Assembly (NCBI RefSeq): GCF_001426265.1
Contig: NZ_LMDG01000032.1
Span: forward strand, 365,900 to 429,899
Length of the DNA: 64,000 nt
Direction of reading: 5' to 3'
Origin: Rhizobium sp. Root1220
Lineage (GTDB): Bacteria > Pseudomonadota > Alphaproteobacteria > Rhizobiales > Rhizobiaceae
The notes beneath the pieces were generated by a model. It saw only the letters and a list, made by a program, of their open reading frames with translations, ran no database searches and was not told the origin of the DNA. The position numbers were made by a program, and so were the translations under genes. Shown piece after piece: positions 25,474 through 33,629 of the stretch; the stretch's first letter is position 1; the number at the start of each line of letters is the position of its first letter.

Positions 25474-26429
25474 TTGCGGATCGCTCCAAAGCTCATGCCG
25501 CGCAGGAGATGGTTGCGGAGCAGGAAGGTGAAGATGGCAACCGGCAACAGGAAAAGGAACGTGCCGGCGGCGATCACCGTCCAGTCGGGAAGGCCCGAGC
25601 CGACCTGGCTCGGGATAAAGGGCGGGGCGGTTTGCGCCCGCCTGTTCGTCATGATCAGGGCGAAGGCGTATTCGTTCCATGCGGTAATGAAGCAGAAGAC
25701 GGCGGTGGCAGCGATGCCTGTCGCGGCCTCGGGGATGACGATCTTGAAGAACGCCTCCATGCGCGTGTAGCCGTCGACGAGGGCTGCCTCTTCGTATTCC
25801 TTGGGGATTTCGTCGATGAAACCCTTCATCAGCCAGACGGAGAAGGAGAGATTGAAGGCGGTGTAGAGGATGATCAGACCCCAGTGGGTGTCGTTCAGTC
25901 CGACGGCCCGGTACATGAGGAACATGGGGATCGCGACCACCACCGGCGGAAGCATGCGTGTCGAGAGGATGAAGAAAAGCAGGTCGGCCTCACCCTTTAC
26001 CCTGAAACGCGAGAAACCGTAGGCGGTGAAGGTACCCATTCCGACCGCGAGCACCGTCGAGGTGATCGCAACGATCAACGAGTTCATGAAGCGGCTGGGG
26101 TAGCCCGAAAGCTGCACCTCGCCGCGACCGGAGCGCACGACCTTTTCGCCGCCATCGAAGACGAGCCGTTCCCACCAGGGCGCTGCCGCATATTGCTCCG
26201 CTGTCGGCGGTTCGCGCAGCTGGGAACGCTTGGTGAAGAGCTTCACGAAGGGCGAGATTTCCGGCTGGAACAGCACCGTCGGCGGAATCGTCGTGGCAAG
26301 GTTGCGTGGTTTGAAGGCTGTCGCGGTGATCCAGTAGATCGGCGCAAGGAAGATCAGCGTGATGGCAAGAACTGCGGCGATGGCCACCCGGTTCAATGCG
26401 CGTTCTGAGCGGGTTTGGACGGCGGCCAT
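25470..26429 (-). CDS. ABC transporter permease (MalG-like)
   Basis: Inner-membrane subunit, 319 residues. After the first helix (AIAAVLAITLIFLAPIYWIT) there is a periplasmic stretch of about 70 residues with two tryptophans, longer than in plain MalG. The EAA loop is YEEAALVDGYTRMEAFFKIV followed by IPEAATG near residue 215. It is 1 bp from the upstream permease and overlaps the small membrane-protein gene. Confidence 0.93.
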   Translation of the reverse strand: MAAVQTRSERALNRVAIAAVLAITLIFLAPIYWITATAFKPRNLATTIPPTVLFQPEISPFVKLFTKRSQLREPPTAEQYAAAPWWERLVFDGGEKVVRSGRGEVQLSGYPSRFMNSLIVAITSTVLAVGMGTFTAYGFSRFRVKGEADLLFFILSTRMLPPVVVAIPMFLMYRAVGLNDTHWGLIILYTAFNLSFSVWLMKGFIDEIPKEYEEAALVDGYTRMEAFFKIVIPEAATGIAATAVFCFITAWNEYAFALIMTNRRAQTAPPFIPSQVGSGLPDWTVIAAGTFLFLLPVAIFTFLLRNHLLRGMSFGAIRK

Positions 26430-26430
26430 C

Positions 26431-27336
26431 TCAGCGCTCCTTCACCTTGTTGAGATACTTGACGTAGATGTTGGTGATCGCCAGCACCATGATCAGCACG
26501 ATGTAGGCGAGCGCGCATGAACGCCCCGTCTGCCACTCCTGGAAGGCCATCTTGTAGAGGCGGATCGAGATCACCTCGGTCGTCGGCTGGCTCGTCAGGA
26601 TGTATGCCAGGTCGAACGTCTTGAAGGCCTCCATGGTGCGAAAGATGATAGCGATCATCAGAATAGGGGCGACGAGCGGTAGGGTGATGCGGAAGAAGGT
26701 GTAGAATGGTCCCGCCCTATCGATTGCCGCTGCCTCGTAGAGATGCTTCGGCACCGCCGAGAGTCCGGCCAGCGAAAGCAGCATCACGAAGGGCGACCAC
26801 ATCCAGATATCGGTGATAGCGACCGCGTAGAGAGCCACTCTGGGGTTCGACAACCATTCGAAGGAACCAAGACCGAGCGCATAATTGATGATGCCGAAGG
26901 ATGGATCGTAAAGCAGCTTCCAGAAGAGGCCGACAACCGCCATCGAAAGCATCATCGGCAAGAGCAACAGTGTCGTCAGCAGGCCTTTGAACGGGATGTC
27001 GCGATTAAGCAGCATGGCTGTGCCGAAGCCGACGATAACCTGGCCGGTTACCGACACGATCACGTATTGCGCGGTGATCGCAAAGTTCGACCAGATGAAT
27101 GGATCATTGAGAAGCTCGCGGTAGTTCTGCAAGCCGACAAAATTTGCCGGTGCATTGGTCGAGGCTCTGAAGTCGGTGAACGAATAGCCGAGCGAATAGA
27201 TCAGCGGAAAAATATTGAAGACGATCAGGAACAGGATCGTCGGAATGATGAACAGGTTGCGAATCCTGAGGTCGCTCATGCCCCTGGACGCCGCGCGTGT
27301 CTTCGAGTTCAGCGATGTCATGACTAGGGTGGCCAA
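26431..27336 (-). CDS. ABC transporter permease (MalF-like)
   Basis: First inner-membrane subunit, 301 residues. The first helix is LFIIPTILFLIVFNIFPLIY, and the EAA loop reads YEAAAIDRAGPFYTFFRITL followed by PLVAP, with Arg where CUT1 proteins usually have Gly. It follows the binding-protein gene after 136 bp that hold a strong hairpin (27438-27461). The exact start is uncertain by some 20 codons (MSDLRIRNL is an alternative). Confidence 0.92.
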   Translation of the reverse strand: MATLVMTSLNSKTRAASRGMSDLRIRNLFIIPTILFLIVFNIFPLIYSLGYSFTDFRASTNAPANFVGLQNYRELLNDPFIWSNFAITAQYVIVSVTGQVIVGFGTAMLLNRDIPFKGLLTTLLLLPMMLSMAVVGLFWKLLYDPSFGIINYALGLGSFEWLSNPRVALYAVAITDIWMWSPFVMLLSLAGLSAVPKHLYEAAAIDRAGPFYTFFRITLPLVAPILMIAIIFRTMEAFKTFDLAYILTSQPTTEVISIRLYKMAFQEWQTGRSCALAYIVLIMVLAITNIYVKYLNKVKER

Positions 27337-27437
27337 TACGCTCCTCCTCCGAGAGCCCGACGTGGCGGGCCCACAACGGGCACGCTATCGCCTTGTTGCG
27401 AACGCCCTGCCGAAGGGCAAGGCGCGCTTTTGAAAGG

Positions 27438-27461
27438 GGAGGGGGCGAATTCACCCCCTCC
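27438..27461 (-). promoter_or_regulatory. Stem-loop after the binding-protein gene
   Basis: Eight-bp arms GGAGGGGG (27438-27445) and CCCCCTCC (27454-27461) with an 8-nt loop; in the transcript it is followed by CCTTTTC. It lies between the binding-protein stop and the first permease, as in the other importer operons here. Confidence 0.68.
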
Positions 27462-27472
27462 GGAACGAAGGT

Positions 27473-28783
27473 TCAGTTTGTACGCCCGTATTTCTTGAAT
27501 GTTGTGTTCCAGTCGGAGGCGAGGCCGTCGAGCGATTCCTTGGCGGTGCCCTGTCCAGCGGTGATGAAGGGGTAGATCCGCTGGTTCATCTGGATCAGCA
27601 ATTCCGCATATTCCGGCGTTGCCCAGAAGTCCTTCACCTTGAACATCGTCTCGTAGAAGGCCTTGTTGTAGGGGGTCGCGTTCTGGAACTCCGGCGACTC
27701 CAGCACCTTGGCGCTCGCCGTGTAGCCGCCGAGTTCGGCCCAGCGCTTCTGGGTCTCATCCTTGACGAACCACTCCAGGAACTTCATGGCCTCCTCCTTG
27801 TTCTCGGAGTAGGACACGACTGAAATACCCTGTCCGCCCAATGCGGCGAACTGCTCGCCCGTCGGGCCGGCCGGATTGGCAAAGAAGCCGGTCACCTTTG
27901 CATTCGGGTTTGATGCCTCGTTCACCAGCGCCGGGAAGAAGGCGAAGTAGTTCATGCTCATCGCCGCCAGGTTTTCGGTGATGGCCTGGTTGTTTTCCAC
28001 GAAGAAGGTCTTCGCCCAACCGGGAGGCGTGAAGCCGTAGAGTTCACGGTAGAGTTCAAGAGCCTGAACGTTCTTGTCCGAATTGATGATCCCGTCGACC
28101 TTGTAGTTCGCATAGTCGCCCAGTTCGCCGCCAAACGAGAACATTGCGTTTTCAACGCCCATCACCAGTCCGTCATAGGAATTGTCCGTGTAGATGGCGA
28201 TGCCGTAGCGCTTTTCATCCGGCCGGTAGAAGAACTCGGCGATGTCGCGCATCTCCTTCCAGGTCTTCGGAGGCGCCAAATCGTAGCCGTATTTTGCCTT
28301 GAAGGCGGCCATCTCCTTGGGATCTTCGAACCAGTCCTTGCGGTAAGACCAGCCCACCGCATCGCCCTCGGCGGGGATCGACCAGTATTTGCCCGAGTTC
28401 GATGGATACTCGGAGTAATACTTGACCGTGGCCGGAGCCATCACCTCAGTCAATTTGTGCTTGTTGAAAAACTCCGTCAGATCGACGTAGTGTCCGGCTT
28501 CCGATGCCGCTCCGATCCATTGTGAGTCGCCGACGACCATATCGTAAGCCGACCCCTTGGCATTGAATTCCGTGAATGCCTTGGTCTGGAAATCCGCCCA
28601 CGGCGTCGTCTCGACCGTGACCTTGACGCCCGTCTCGGCCTCATATTCGTTCACGAGTTCCTGAAGATAGTTGGCTGGATCCCACTCCGCCCAGAAAATT
28701 GTCAATTCTTGCGCTTGCGCGGTGGTCGCGCTCGCATACATCAAGCCGATGCCGGCCAACAGACCGGCTACTGTCTTGCGCAT
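27473..28783 (-). CDS. ABC transporter substrate-binding protein (family 1)
   Basis: Periplasmic binding protein, 436 residues, for the importer at 23088-27336. Signal peptide MRKTVAGLLAGIGLMYASAT then TAQAQ, cleavage near residue 25. The mature part starts ELTIFWAEWDPANYLQELV and contains DMVVGDSQWIGAASEAGHYV split across residues 70-95, GWSYRKDWFEDP and FALGG-like FAALGGQGISVVSYS. ATG is preceded by GGGAGGAAAC. First gene of the operon and the only binding protein near the sugar-acid enzymes, so it likely feeds them. Confidence 0.93.
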   Translation of the reverse strand: MRKTVAGLLAGIGLMYASATTAQAQELTIFWAEWDPANYLQELVNEYEAETGVKVTVETTPWADFQTKAFTEFNAKGSAYDMVVGDSQWIGAASEAGHYVDLTEFFNKHKLTEVMAPATVKYYSEYPSNSGKYWSIPAEGDAVGWSYRKDWFEDPKEMAAFKAKYGYDLAPPKTWKEMRDIAEFFYRPDEKRYGIAIYTDNSYDGLVMGVENAMFSFGGELGDYANYKVDGIINSDKNVQALELYRELYGFTPPGWAKTFFVENNQAITENLAAMSMNYFAFFPALVNEASNPNAKVTGFFANPAGPTGEQFAALGGQGISVVSYSENKEEAMKFLEWFVKDETQKRWAELGGYTASAKVLESPEFQNATPYNKAFYETMFKVKDFWATPEYAELLIQMNQRIYPFITAGQGTAKESLDGLASDWNTTFKKYGRTN

Positions 28784-28810
28784 AATGTTTCCTCCCATTT
28801 ATGCACGCCA

Positions 28811-28826
28811 CCCGCATTGATGCGGG
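28811..28826. promoter_or_regulatory. Perfect inverted repeat in the leader of the importer operon
   Basis: CCCGCAT and ATGCGGG arms with a 2-base centre, about 30 bp before the binding-protein start. It could be an operator or a leader hairpin. Confidence 0.5.
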
Positions 28827-28934
28827 CATTCCGGCCTGGTCAGTGGATCCAATCCGCTATCAGAGTTCTAGAGCCTCCTCGCCCCTGCCCCCCCAATCGG
28901 ATCCAATGCCTGGAATAGTTTTCTGCATTTAAAC

Positions 28935-28945
28935 TGGTAGTACCA
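28935..28945. promoter_or_regulatory. FadR-type GntR operator match
   Basis: TGGTAGTACCA fits TNGTNNNACNA and differs from the site at 18948-18958 only at the central base. It is about 150 bp upstream of the binding-protein start on the minus strand. Confidence 0.65.
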
Positions 28946-29102
28946 AAGAGCATTGCCGTCAAGAGGAGCAATTTTCAGATCTGCGTGCCAATATACTAAG
29001 TGGACGCGCGTAAAAAGCCACTCCCATAGAATACTCACGGTTCAAATATACCAGCTGTATCCGGTCGACAGTTGTCTTGGACGGCGCGTCATCTTTCAGA
29101 AT

Positions 29103-29113
29103 TGGTATAACCA
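29103..29113. promoter_or_regulatory. FadR-type GntR operator match (second copy)
   Basis: TGGTATAACCA fits TNGTNNNACNA. It lies just beyond the 3' end of the TetR gene and 168 bp from the site at 28935, a distance that would allow looping between two dimers. Confidence 0.55.
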
Positions 29114-29125
29114 GATTCGGTCTAT

Positions 29126-29782
29126 CTACTGTGACAGCAAGCTCCGCTCATGCTGTGTGTCTCGGATCGCGGCGTCGACAAGCGCTGTGGCCGCCCATTG
29201 GGTGACCGCCTGAGCCCGATCGGCTGTCAATCCCCATATGTCCTTCAGAACGATCAAGACCTCGACGCCGAACGCGAGGGATAGGGCTTGCGTGAGACGC
29301 TCCCGCGACTGGAGCGAAAGCGTTCCCGCGAGCGGAGCGGTCGCTTCCCTCAAAAGATCGACACGGTGGCCGCGAGTGAATTGTGGTTCGTTGCCAAGGG
29401 TACCGGCTTGCCTCAGTGCCCATTGGTCGAGCGAGAGCTTGAGCGCCGCCTTGAAAGTCGCCTCAAATTCGTCGATGCGCGGCATCGCGGTTGCGAGGAG
29501 CTCTGACACTCTTGTTCTCGCATCCGGCGAGTCCGAGTGCCAGTCGAGAATAGGGCCCAAAGCCTCGTCGACAACCGCGTGGACGAGGGCAGCCTGGCTT
29601 GGGAAATAGCGATAGGCAGTGGCGCGTGACACTTCGGCCGCCTCGGCCACCTCGCTGATGGAAGGTGTGGCGCCGGACTGCATCAGTCGCGTTGCGGTTT
29701 CGAGCATGAGCCGCCGTGTGCGGGCGCGAGGGCCACGTTCGATACTGGATGCGGATTCGGTTTGTTGACGTGAGACAGCCAT
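29126..29782 (-). CDS. TetR-family transcriptional regulator
   Basis: Repressor of 218 residues. The helix-turn-helix is near residues 35-60 (ISEVAEAAEVSRATAYRYFP then SQAALVHAVVDEAL), followed by an all-helical ligand domain. Start MAVSRQQTES is chosen, with GAGATAT before it; MRRAYHRD upstream is possible. It is divergent from the Tm-1-like operon at 29886, and a 14-bp near-palindrome at 29791-29804 sits between them, so it probably controls that operon and itself. Confidence 0.9.
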   Translation of the reverse strand: MAVSRQQTESASSIERGPRARTRRLMLETATRLMQSGATPSISEVAEAAEVSRATAYRYFPSQAALVHAVVDEALGPILDWHSDSPDARTRVSELLATAMPRIDEFEATFKAALKLSLDQWALRQAGTLGNEPQFTRGHRVDLLREATAPLAGTLSLQSRERLTQALSLAFGVEVLIVLKDIWGLTADRAQAVTQWAATALVDAAIRDTQHERSLLSQ

Positions 29783-29790
29783 ATCTCTAT

Positions 29791-29804
29791 GATACGCGCG
29801 TCTC
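29791..29804. promoter_or_regulatory. Candidate TetR operator
   Basis: GATACGCGCGTCTC is a near-perfect dyad (one mismatched pair around ACGCGCGT). A wider repeat, GTGAGAC (29770-29776) and GTCTCAC (29800-29806), overlaps it. It is 8 bp upstream of the TetR start. Confidence 0.5.
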
Positions 29805-29885
29805 ACAAATTTGCAAGGGCCAGCGGGCCGACCGAGGCGAGGGTGGCGTGAGGTCGAGCAGGCCCATCAGCGCCGGGGAGGAAGG

Positions 29886-31079
29886 ATGAAGCGCATCTAC
29901 GTGATCGGCACAGCCGACACGAAGGGAGAAGAGCTTGCGTATCTGGCGGACTGCGTCGAGGCCGCAGGTGGCAAGGCCGTACGGGTGGATGTTGGCATCC
30001 GCGGCGCGTCCGTGGCGGTCGATATCGCGGCTGAAACCGTCGCCGCCGCTCATCCCCGCGGGATGTCCGCCGTCCTGTCAGGAGACGACCGTGGTGTTGC
30101 GGTGACGGCCATGGGCGAGGCCCTGGCGCGGTTCCTTCCTGCGCGCGGCGACGTCGGCGGCGTGGTGGGAATTGGGGGCGGAGGCGGCACATCGATTATA
30201 ACCGCCGGCATGCGGGAGCTGCCGCTTGGCCTGCCCAAGATCATGGTCTCAACGCTGGCATCCGGCAACGTCGCGCCTTATGTCGGCATCTCGGACATCG
30301 TCATGATGCCTTCTGTAACCGACATGGCGGGGCTGAATGGTCTGAGCCGGATTATACTGCAGAACGCCGCCCAGGCAGTGACGGCGATGACGCGGCAGCC
30401 GCCTCCGCAATTTGTCTCCAAGCCTTCGATCGGGCTGTCCATGTTCGGTGTGACGACGCCGTGTGTGACGGCGATCGTCGATCGTCTGAAAGCCGATCAT
30501 GATTGCATGGTCTTTCACGCCACCGGAACAGGCGGGCGCACCATGGAAAAGCTCGCTGACAGCGGCCTCCTTGCCGGCGTCATCGATATAACGACCACCG
30601 AGGTTTGCGATCTCCTCTTCGACGGCGTGTTGCCTGCGACCGAAGACCGCTTCGGCGCCATCGCCCGCACAGGGCTCCCTTATATCGGCTCGGTGGGCGC
30701 GCTCGACATGATCAATTTCTGGGCATTTGAGACTGTACCGGAGCGCCATGCCGGACGGCTGCTCTATCGTCACAATCCAAATATCACGCTCATGCGAACA
30801 ACCGCCGAGGAGTGCGCCGAGCTTGGCGCCTGGATCGGCGAGAAGCTGAACCGATGCAGCGGACCCGTCCGCTTCCTGATTCCCGAGAAAGGCGTCTCCG
30901 CGCTCGACGTCGAAGGTGGCGCCTTCTTCGATCCCGTTGCCGACGAGGCTCTTTTTGCAGCGCTGGAAGCAACGTTCGAGACCACCGACAACCGCCGCAT
31001 TGCGCGGCTTCCGCACCATATCAACGACCCCGAGTTCGCCGAAGCCGCCGTCGCAGCTTTTCGTGCAATCACCAACTGA
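29886..31079 (+). CDS. Tm-1-like ATP-binding domain protein (UPF0261 family)
   Basis: A protein of 397 residues of the family named after the plant Tm-1 resistance protein N-terminal domain. Visible family features are IYVIGTADTKGEELAYLADC at the N-terminus, a glycine-rich loop VVGIGGGGGTSIITAGM near residue 100, STLASGNVAPYVGISDI near 120 and FHATGTGGRTMEKL near 220. The biochemical role in bacteria is not established. GGGGAGGAAGG precedes the ATG. It is followed 14 bp later by a PEP-hydrolase-like TIM barrel; these two domains are fused in plant and fungal proteins, so the products probably form one complex. Confidence 0.9.
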   Translation: MKRIYVIGTADTKGEELAYLADCVEAAGGKAVRVDVGIRGASVAVDIAAETVAAAHPRGMSAVLSGDDRGVAVTAMGEALARFLPARGDVGGVVGIGGGGGTSIITAGMRELPLGLPKIMVSTLASGNVAPYVGISDIVMMPSVTDMAGLNGLSRIILQNAAQAVTAMTRQPPPQFVSKPSIGLSMFGVTTPCVTAIVDRLKADHDCMVFHATGTGGRTMEKLADSGLLAGVIDITTTEVCDLLFDGVLPATEDRFGAIARTGLPYIGSVGALDMINFWAFETVPERHAGRLLYRHNPNITLMRTTAEECAELGAWIGEKLNRCSGPVRFLIPEKGVSALDVEGGAFFDPVADEALFAALEATFETTDNRRIARLPHHINDPEFAEAAVAAFRAITN

Positions 31080-31093
31080 CGAGAGAGACATTC

Positions 31094-31936
31094 ATGCCAG
31101 CGATCCCCCGCAAGACCATCCTTGACAAGCTTCGCGGCACGATCGCCGCCGGTCGCCCCATCGTGGGCGGTGGAGCCGGCACGGGAATCTCCGCAAAAGC
31201 CGAGGAAGCGGGTGGAATCGACCTGATCATCATCTACAATTCAGGGCGCTATCGCATGGCAGGACGCGGCTCTGCTGCCGGATTGCTCGCATACGGTAAT
31301 GCCAACGAGATCGTCAAGGAGATGGCAGTCGAGGTGTTGCCAGTGGTGAAGCACACCCCGGTGATCGCTGGCGTCAATGGAACCGATCCGTTCATTCTCA
31401 TGCCGCAATTCCTCGCAGAACTGAAGGCGATGGGATTTTCCGGTGTGCAGAACTTCCCGACGATCGGGCTTTTCGATGGGCAGATGCGCCGAAGCTTCGA
31501 GGAAACCGGTATGGGCTACGACCTTGAGGTGGAGATGATCGCACAGGCCCACGAGCTCGATCTGCTGACGACGCCCTATGTCTTCAATGAGGAGGAAGCG
31601 ATCGCCATGACGAAGGCCGGAGCCGATATAATCGTTGCCCACATGGGCGTGACCACCGGCGGGACCATCGGCGCAACCTCCGCCAAGTCTCTCGACGACT
31701 GCGTGAAGGAGATCGATGCGATAGCGGCTGCCGGCCGCTCCGTGCGCGGGGATGTACTTGTCCTGTGCCACGGGGGGCCGATATCGATGCCCGAGGACGC
31801 GCGGTACGTGCTCGAGCGTTGCGCCGATTGCCATGGCTTCTATGGCGCGAGTTCCATGGAGCGGCTGCCGGCCGAGCTAGCCATTCGCAAGCAGACGGAA
31901 AGTTTCAAATCGATCGTCGTCGAGCGGGCGGTCTGA
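31094..31936 (+). CDS. PEP-hydrolase-family TIM-barrel protein (Tm-1 C-terminal-domain type)
   Basis: TIM barrel of 280 residues related to phosphoenolpyruvate hydrolase-like proteins. Characteristic segments are VGGGAGTGISAKAEEAGGID near residue 22, NSGRYRMAGRGSAAGLLAYG near 47, VLPVVKHTPVIAGVNGTDPF near 80 and IVAHMGVTTGGTIGA near 182. The natural reaction is uncertain; a retro-aldol or C-C cleavage step has been proposed for relatives. Between its functional partner (Tm-1-like protein) and a cupin. Confidence 0.88.
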   Translation: MPAIPRKTILDKLRGTIAAGRPIVGGGAGTGISAKAEEAGGIDLIIIYNSGRYRMAGRGSAAGLLAYGNANEIVKEMAVEVLPVVKHTPVIAGVNGTDPFILMPQFLAELKAMGFSGVQNFPTIGLFDGQMRRSFEETGMGYDLEVEMIAQAHELDLLTTPYVFNEEEAIAMTKAGADIIVAHMGVTTGGTIGATSAKSLDDCVKEIDAIAAAGRSVRGDVLVLCHGGPISMPEDARYVLERCADCHGFYGASSMERLPAELAIRKQTESFKSIVVERAV

Positions 31937-31968
31937 ATGCAGACACGGATGCGGGAGGAGGCCGCGAC

Positions 31969-32382
31969 ATGATGAAAAAGGATATGTTTCTTTATCCGGA
32001 GGACGTTGACGCATTCGGTTTCGACTGGGGCCGCCTTTCGTTGACGGTTGCTCCCGAAGTGAACGGCGCAGTGCGTTTTTCTGGCGGCGTGGTTGATCTT
32101 CCAAGTGGTCAAGGACATGCACGCCACAACCATCCGGGCGCCGAGGAGATCATTTTCGTCATTGCGGGCGAGGGGGAGCAGATGGTGGAAGACGAGCGCG
32201 GCGAACCGATAACGCGAACGGTCGGGCCAGGCTGCACCGTCTATGTGCCTGAAAGCCGGTTTCACTCGACCAGGAACACCGGCGCCGGGCCGATGCAGCT
32301 CTTTGTCGTCTATTCGCCCGCCGGGCCGGAACGCACGCTCCGCGACCTGCCGGACTTCCGTCTGTTGCCGAGTGGCACGTGA
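31969..32382 (+). CDS. Cupin-domain protein
   Basis: Single-domain cupin of 137 residues. Motif 1 is GHARHNHPGAEEIIFVIAGE near residues 47-66 with three potential metal ligands (two His and a Glu); motif 2 is GCTVYVPESRFHSTRNTG near 86-103 with the fourth (His). It may bind or isomerise a small sugar-like ligand, or act as a metal-dependent isomerase. GGGAGGAGG lies before the first of two adjacent ATGs; 32 bp after the TIM-barrel gene. Confidence 0.88.
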   Translation: MMKKDMFLYPEDVDAFGFDWGRLSLTVAPEVNGAVRFSGGVVDLPSGQGHARHNHPGAEEIIFVIAGEGEQMVEDERGEPITRTVGPGCTVYVPESRFHSTRNTGAGPMQLFVVYSPAGPERTLRDLPDFRLLPSGT

Positions 32383-32417
32383 GGTCGTGAGCAGCAACGC
32401 ATCCAGGAGGAAAACCG

Positions 32418-33608
32418 ATGAGCATCAGTGCAGTGCAAACCCAAGCGGCAGAACCGCCCTTCGACGCAGCAAGGCTCGACCAGCTCATGGAGGCCGCGGG
32501 CATAGATGTTCTCCTCGCGACCTCCAAGCACAACACGCAATACCTGCTCGGTGGCTACAAGTTCATATTTTTCGCCGCCATGGATGCGATCGGCCACGGC
32601 CGCTACCTGCCGATCGTCATCTACGAAAGAGGAAAACCTGACCATTCCGCCTATGTCGGCAACCGGATGGAAGGTGCCGAGCATCAGAACAAGCCCTTCT
32701 GGACCGGCTCGGTCCACACTGCAGCGTGGGGTACGCTCGATGCGGCTGCGCTTGCTGCCGAACACCTCGCCAAGATCGGCAAGTCGGGCTCCCGCATCGG
32801 TATCGAACCGTCGTTCCTGCCTGCCGACGCGCGGGATTTCCTTGCGGCGCATCTGGACGGCGCGCGATTCGTCGACGCGACGCACACGATGGAAAGGCTG
32901 CGTGCGATCAAGACGCCGGAAGAGCTCAACAAGCTGAGGCTCGCCTCCGACCTGATAACCGACTCAATGCTGGCGACCATAGCGGCGGCATCGGAAGGCT
33001 CCACCAAGACCGAGATCATCGAGCGGCTCAGGCGCGAAGAGACAAATCGCGGCCTCCATTTCGAATATTGCCTGCTCACACTCGGGGCAAGTCACAACCG
33101 CGCTGCATCGCCGCAGGCCTGGGCTCCGGGCGAGATACTGTCGATCGATTCCGGTGGCAACTATCACGGCTACATCGGCGACCTGTGCAGGATGGGTGTC
33201 CTCGGTGAGCCCGATGCTGAACTCGAGGATCTTCTTGCCGAAGTCGACTCCGTGCAGCAGGCGGGTTTTGCCAAGGTCCGGGCGGGAGTGGCCGGGACCG
33301 AGGTGATCGATGCGGCAGAAAAGGTTCTCAAAGCTCTGCCGTCGGCCGGCTTCACTGACTTCTTCTGCCACGGCATGGGGCTGATCACCCACGAAGCGCC
33401 GTTCCTTATGACCAACCACCCCGTCACCTATGACGGCACGGACGCCAGCCGTCCGCTCGAGGCCGGCATGGTGATTTCCATAGAGACCACCATGCTTCAC
33501 CCGACGCGCGGCTTCATCAAGCTCGAAGACACACTGGCGATCACCGCGTCCGGCTATGAGATGTTCGGGGAGCGCGGCCGAGGATGGAACCGCGGAGGGA
33601 CAAACTGA
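32418..33608 (+). CDS. M24-family metallopeptidase (Xaa-Pro aminopeptidase/creatinase-like)
   Basis: Pita-bread-fold hydrolase of 396 residues. The N-terminal creatinase-like domain (1-160) is followed by the catalytic domain with dinuclear-metal ligands visible: Asp in ILSIDSGGNYHGYIGDLCRM (two Asp), His in FFCHGMGLITHEAP and Glu in VISIETTMLHP and GFIKLEDTLAI. The set may cleave Pro peptides, but members also act on small C-N compounds such as creatine, which would fit the catabolic context. AGGAGGAAAACCG precedes the ATG. Last gene of the four-gene operon. Confidence 0.9.
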   Translation: MSISAVQTQAAEPPFDAARLDQLMEAAGIDVLLATSKHNTQYLLGGYKFIFFAAMDAIGHGRYLPIVIYERGKPDHSAYVGNRMEGAEHQNKPFWTGSVHTAAWGTLDAAALAAEHLAKIGKSGSRIGIEPSFLPADARDFLAAHLDGARFVDATHTMERLRAIKTPEELNKLRLASDLITDSMLATIAAASEGSTKTEIIERLRREETNRGLHFEYCLLTLGASHNRAASPQAWAPGEILSIDSGGNYHGYIGDLCRMGVLGEPDAELEDLLAEVDSVQQAGFAKVRAGVAGTEVIDAAEKVLKALPSAGFTDFFCHGMGLITHEAPFLMTNHPVTYDGTDASRPLEAGMVISIETTMLHPTRGFIKLEDTLAITASGYEMFGERGRGWNRGGTN

Positions 33609-33629
33609 ATTGGTGCCGGCTCGGCAGCT

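Larger units (their letters stand above)
28784..29125. other. Control region upstream of the six-gene importer operon
   Basis: About 340 bp without a gene between the binding-protein start and the end of the TetR gene. It contains the perfect hairpin CCCGCAT-TG-ATGCGGG (28811-28826), a repeated GGATCCAAT (28845-28853 and 28899-28907) and two exact FadR-type operator matches. Confidence 0.6.

Noticed and set aside
28845..28907. Repeated GGATCCAAT as a possible iteron or operator pair
   Set aside because: Only two copies 54 bp apart with no further symmetry, and explained as well by chance in a short intergenic region.
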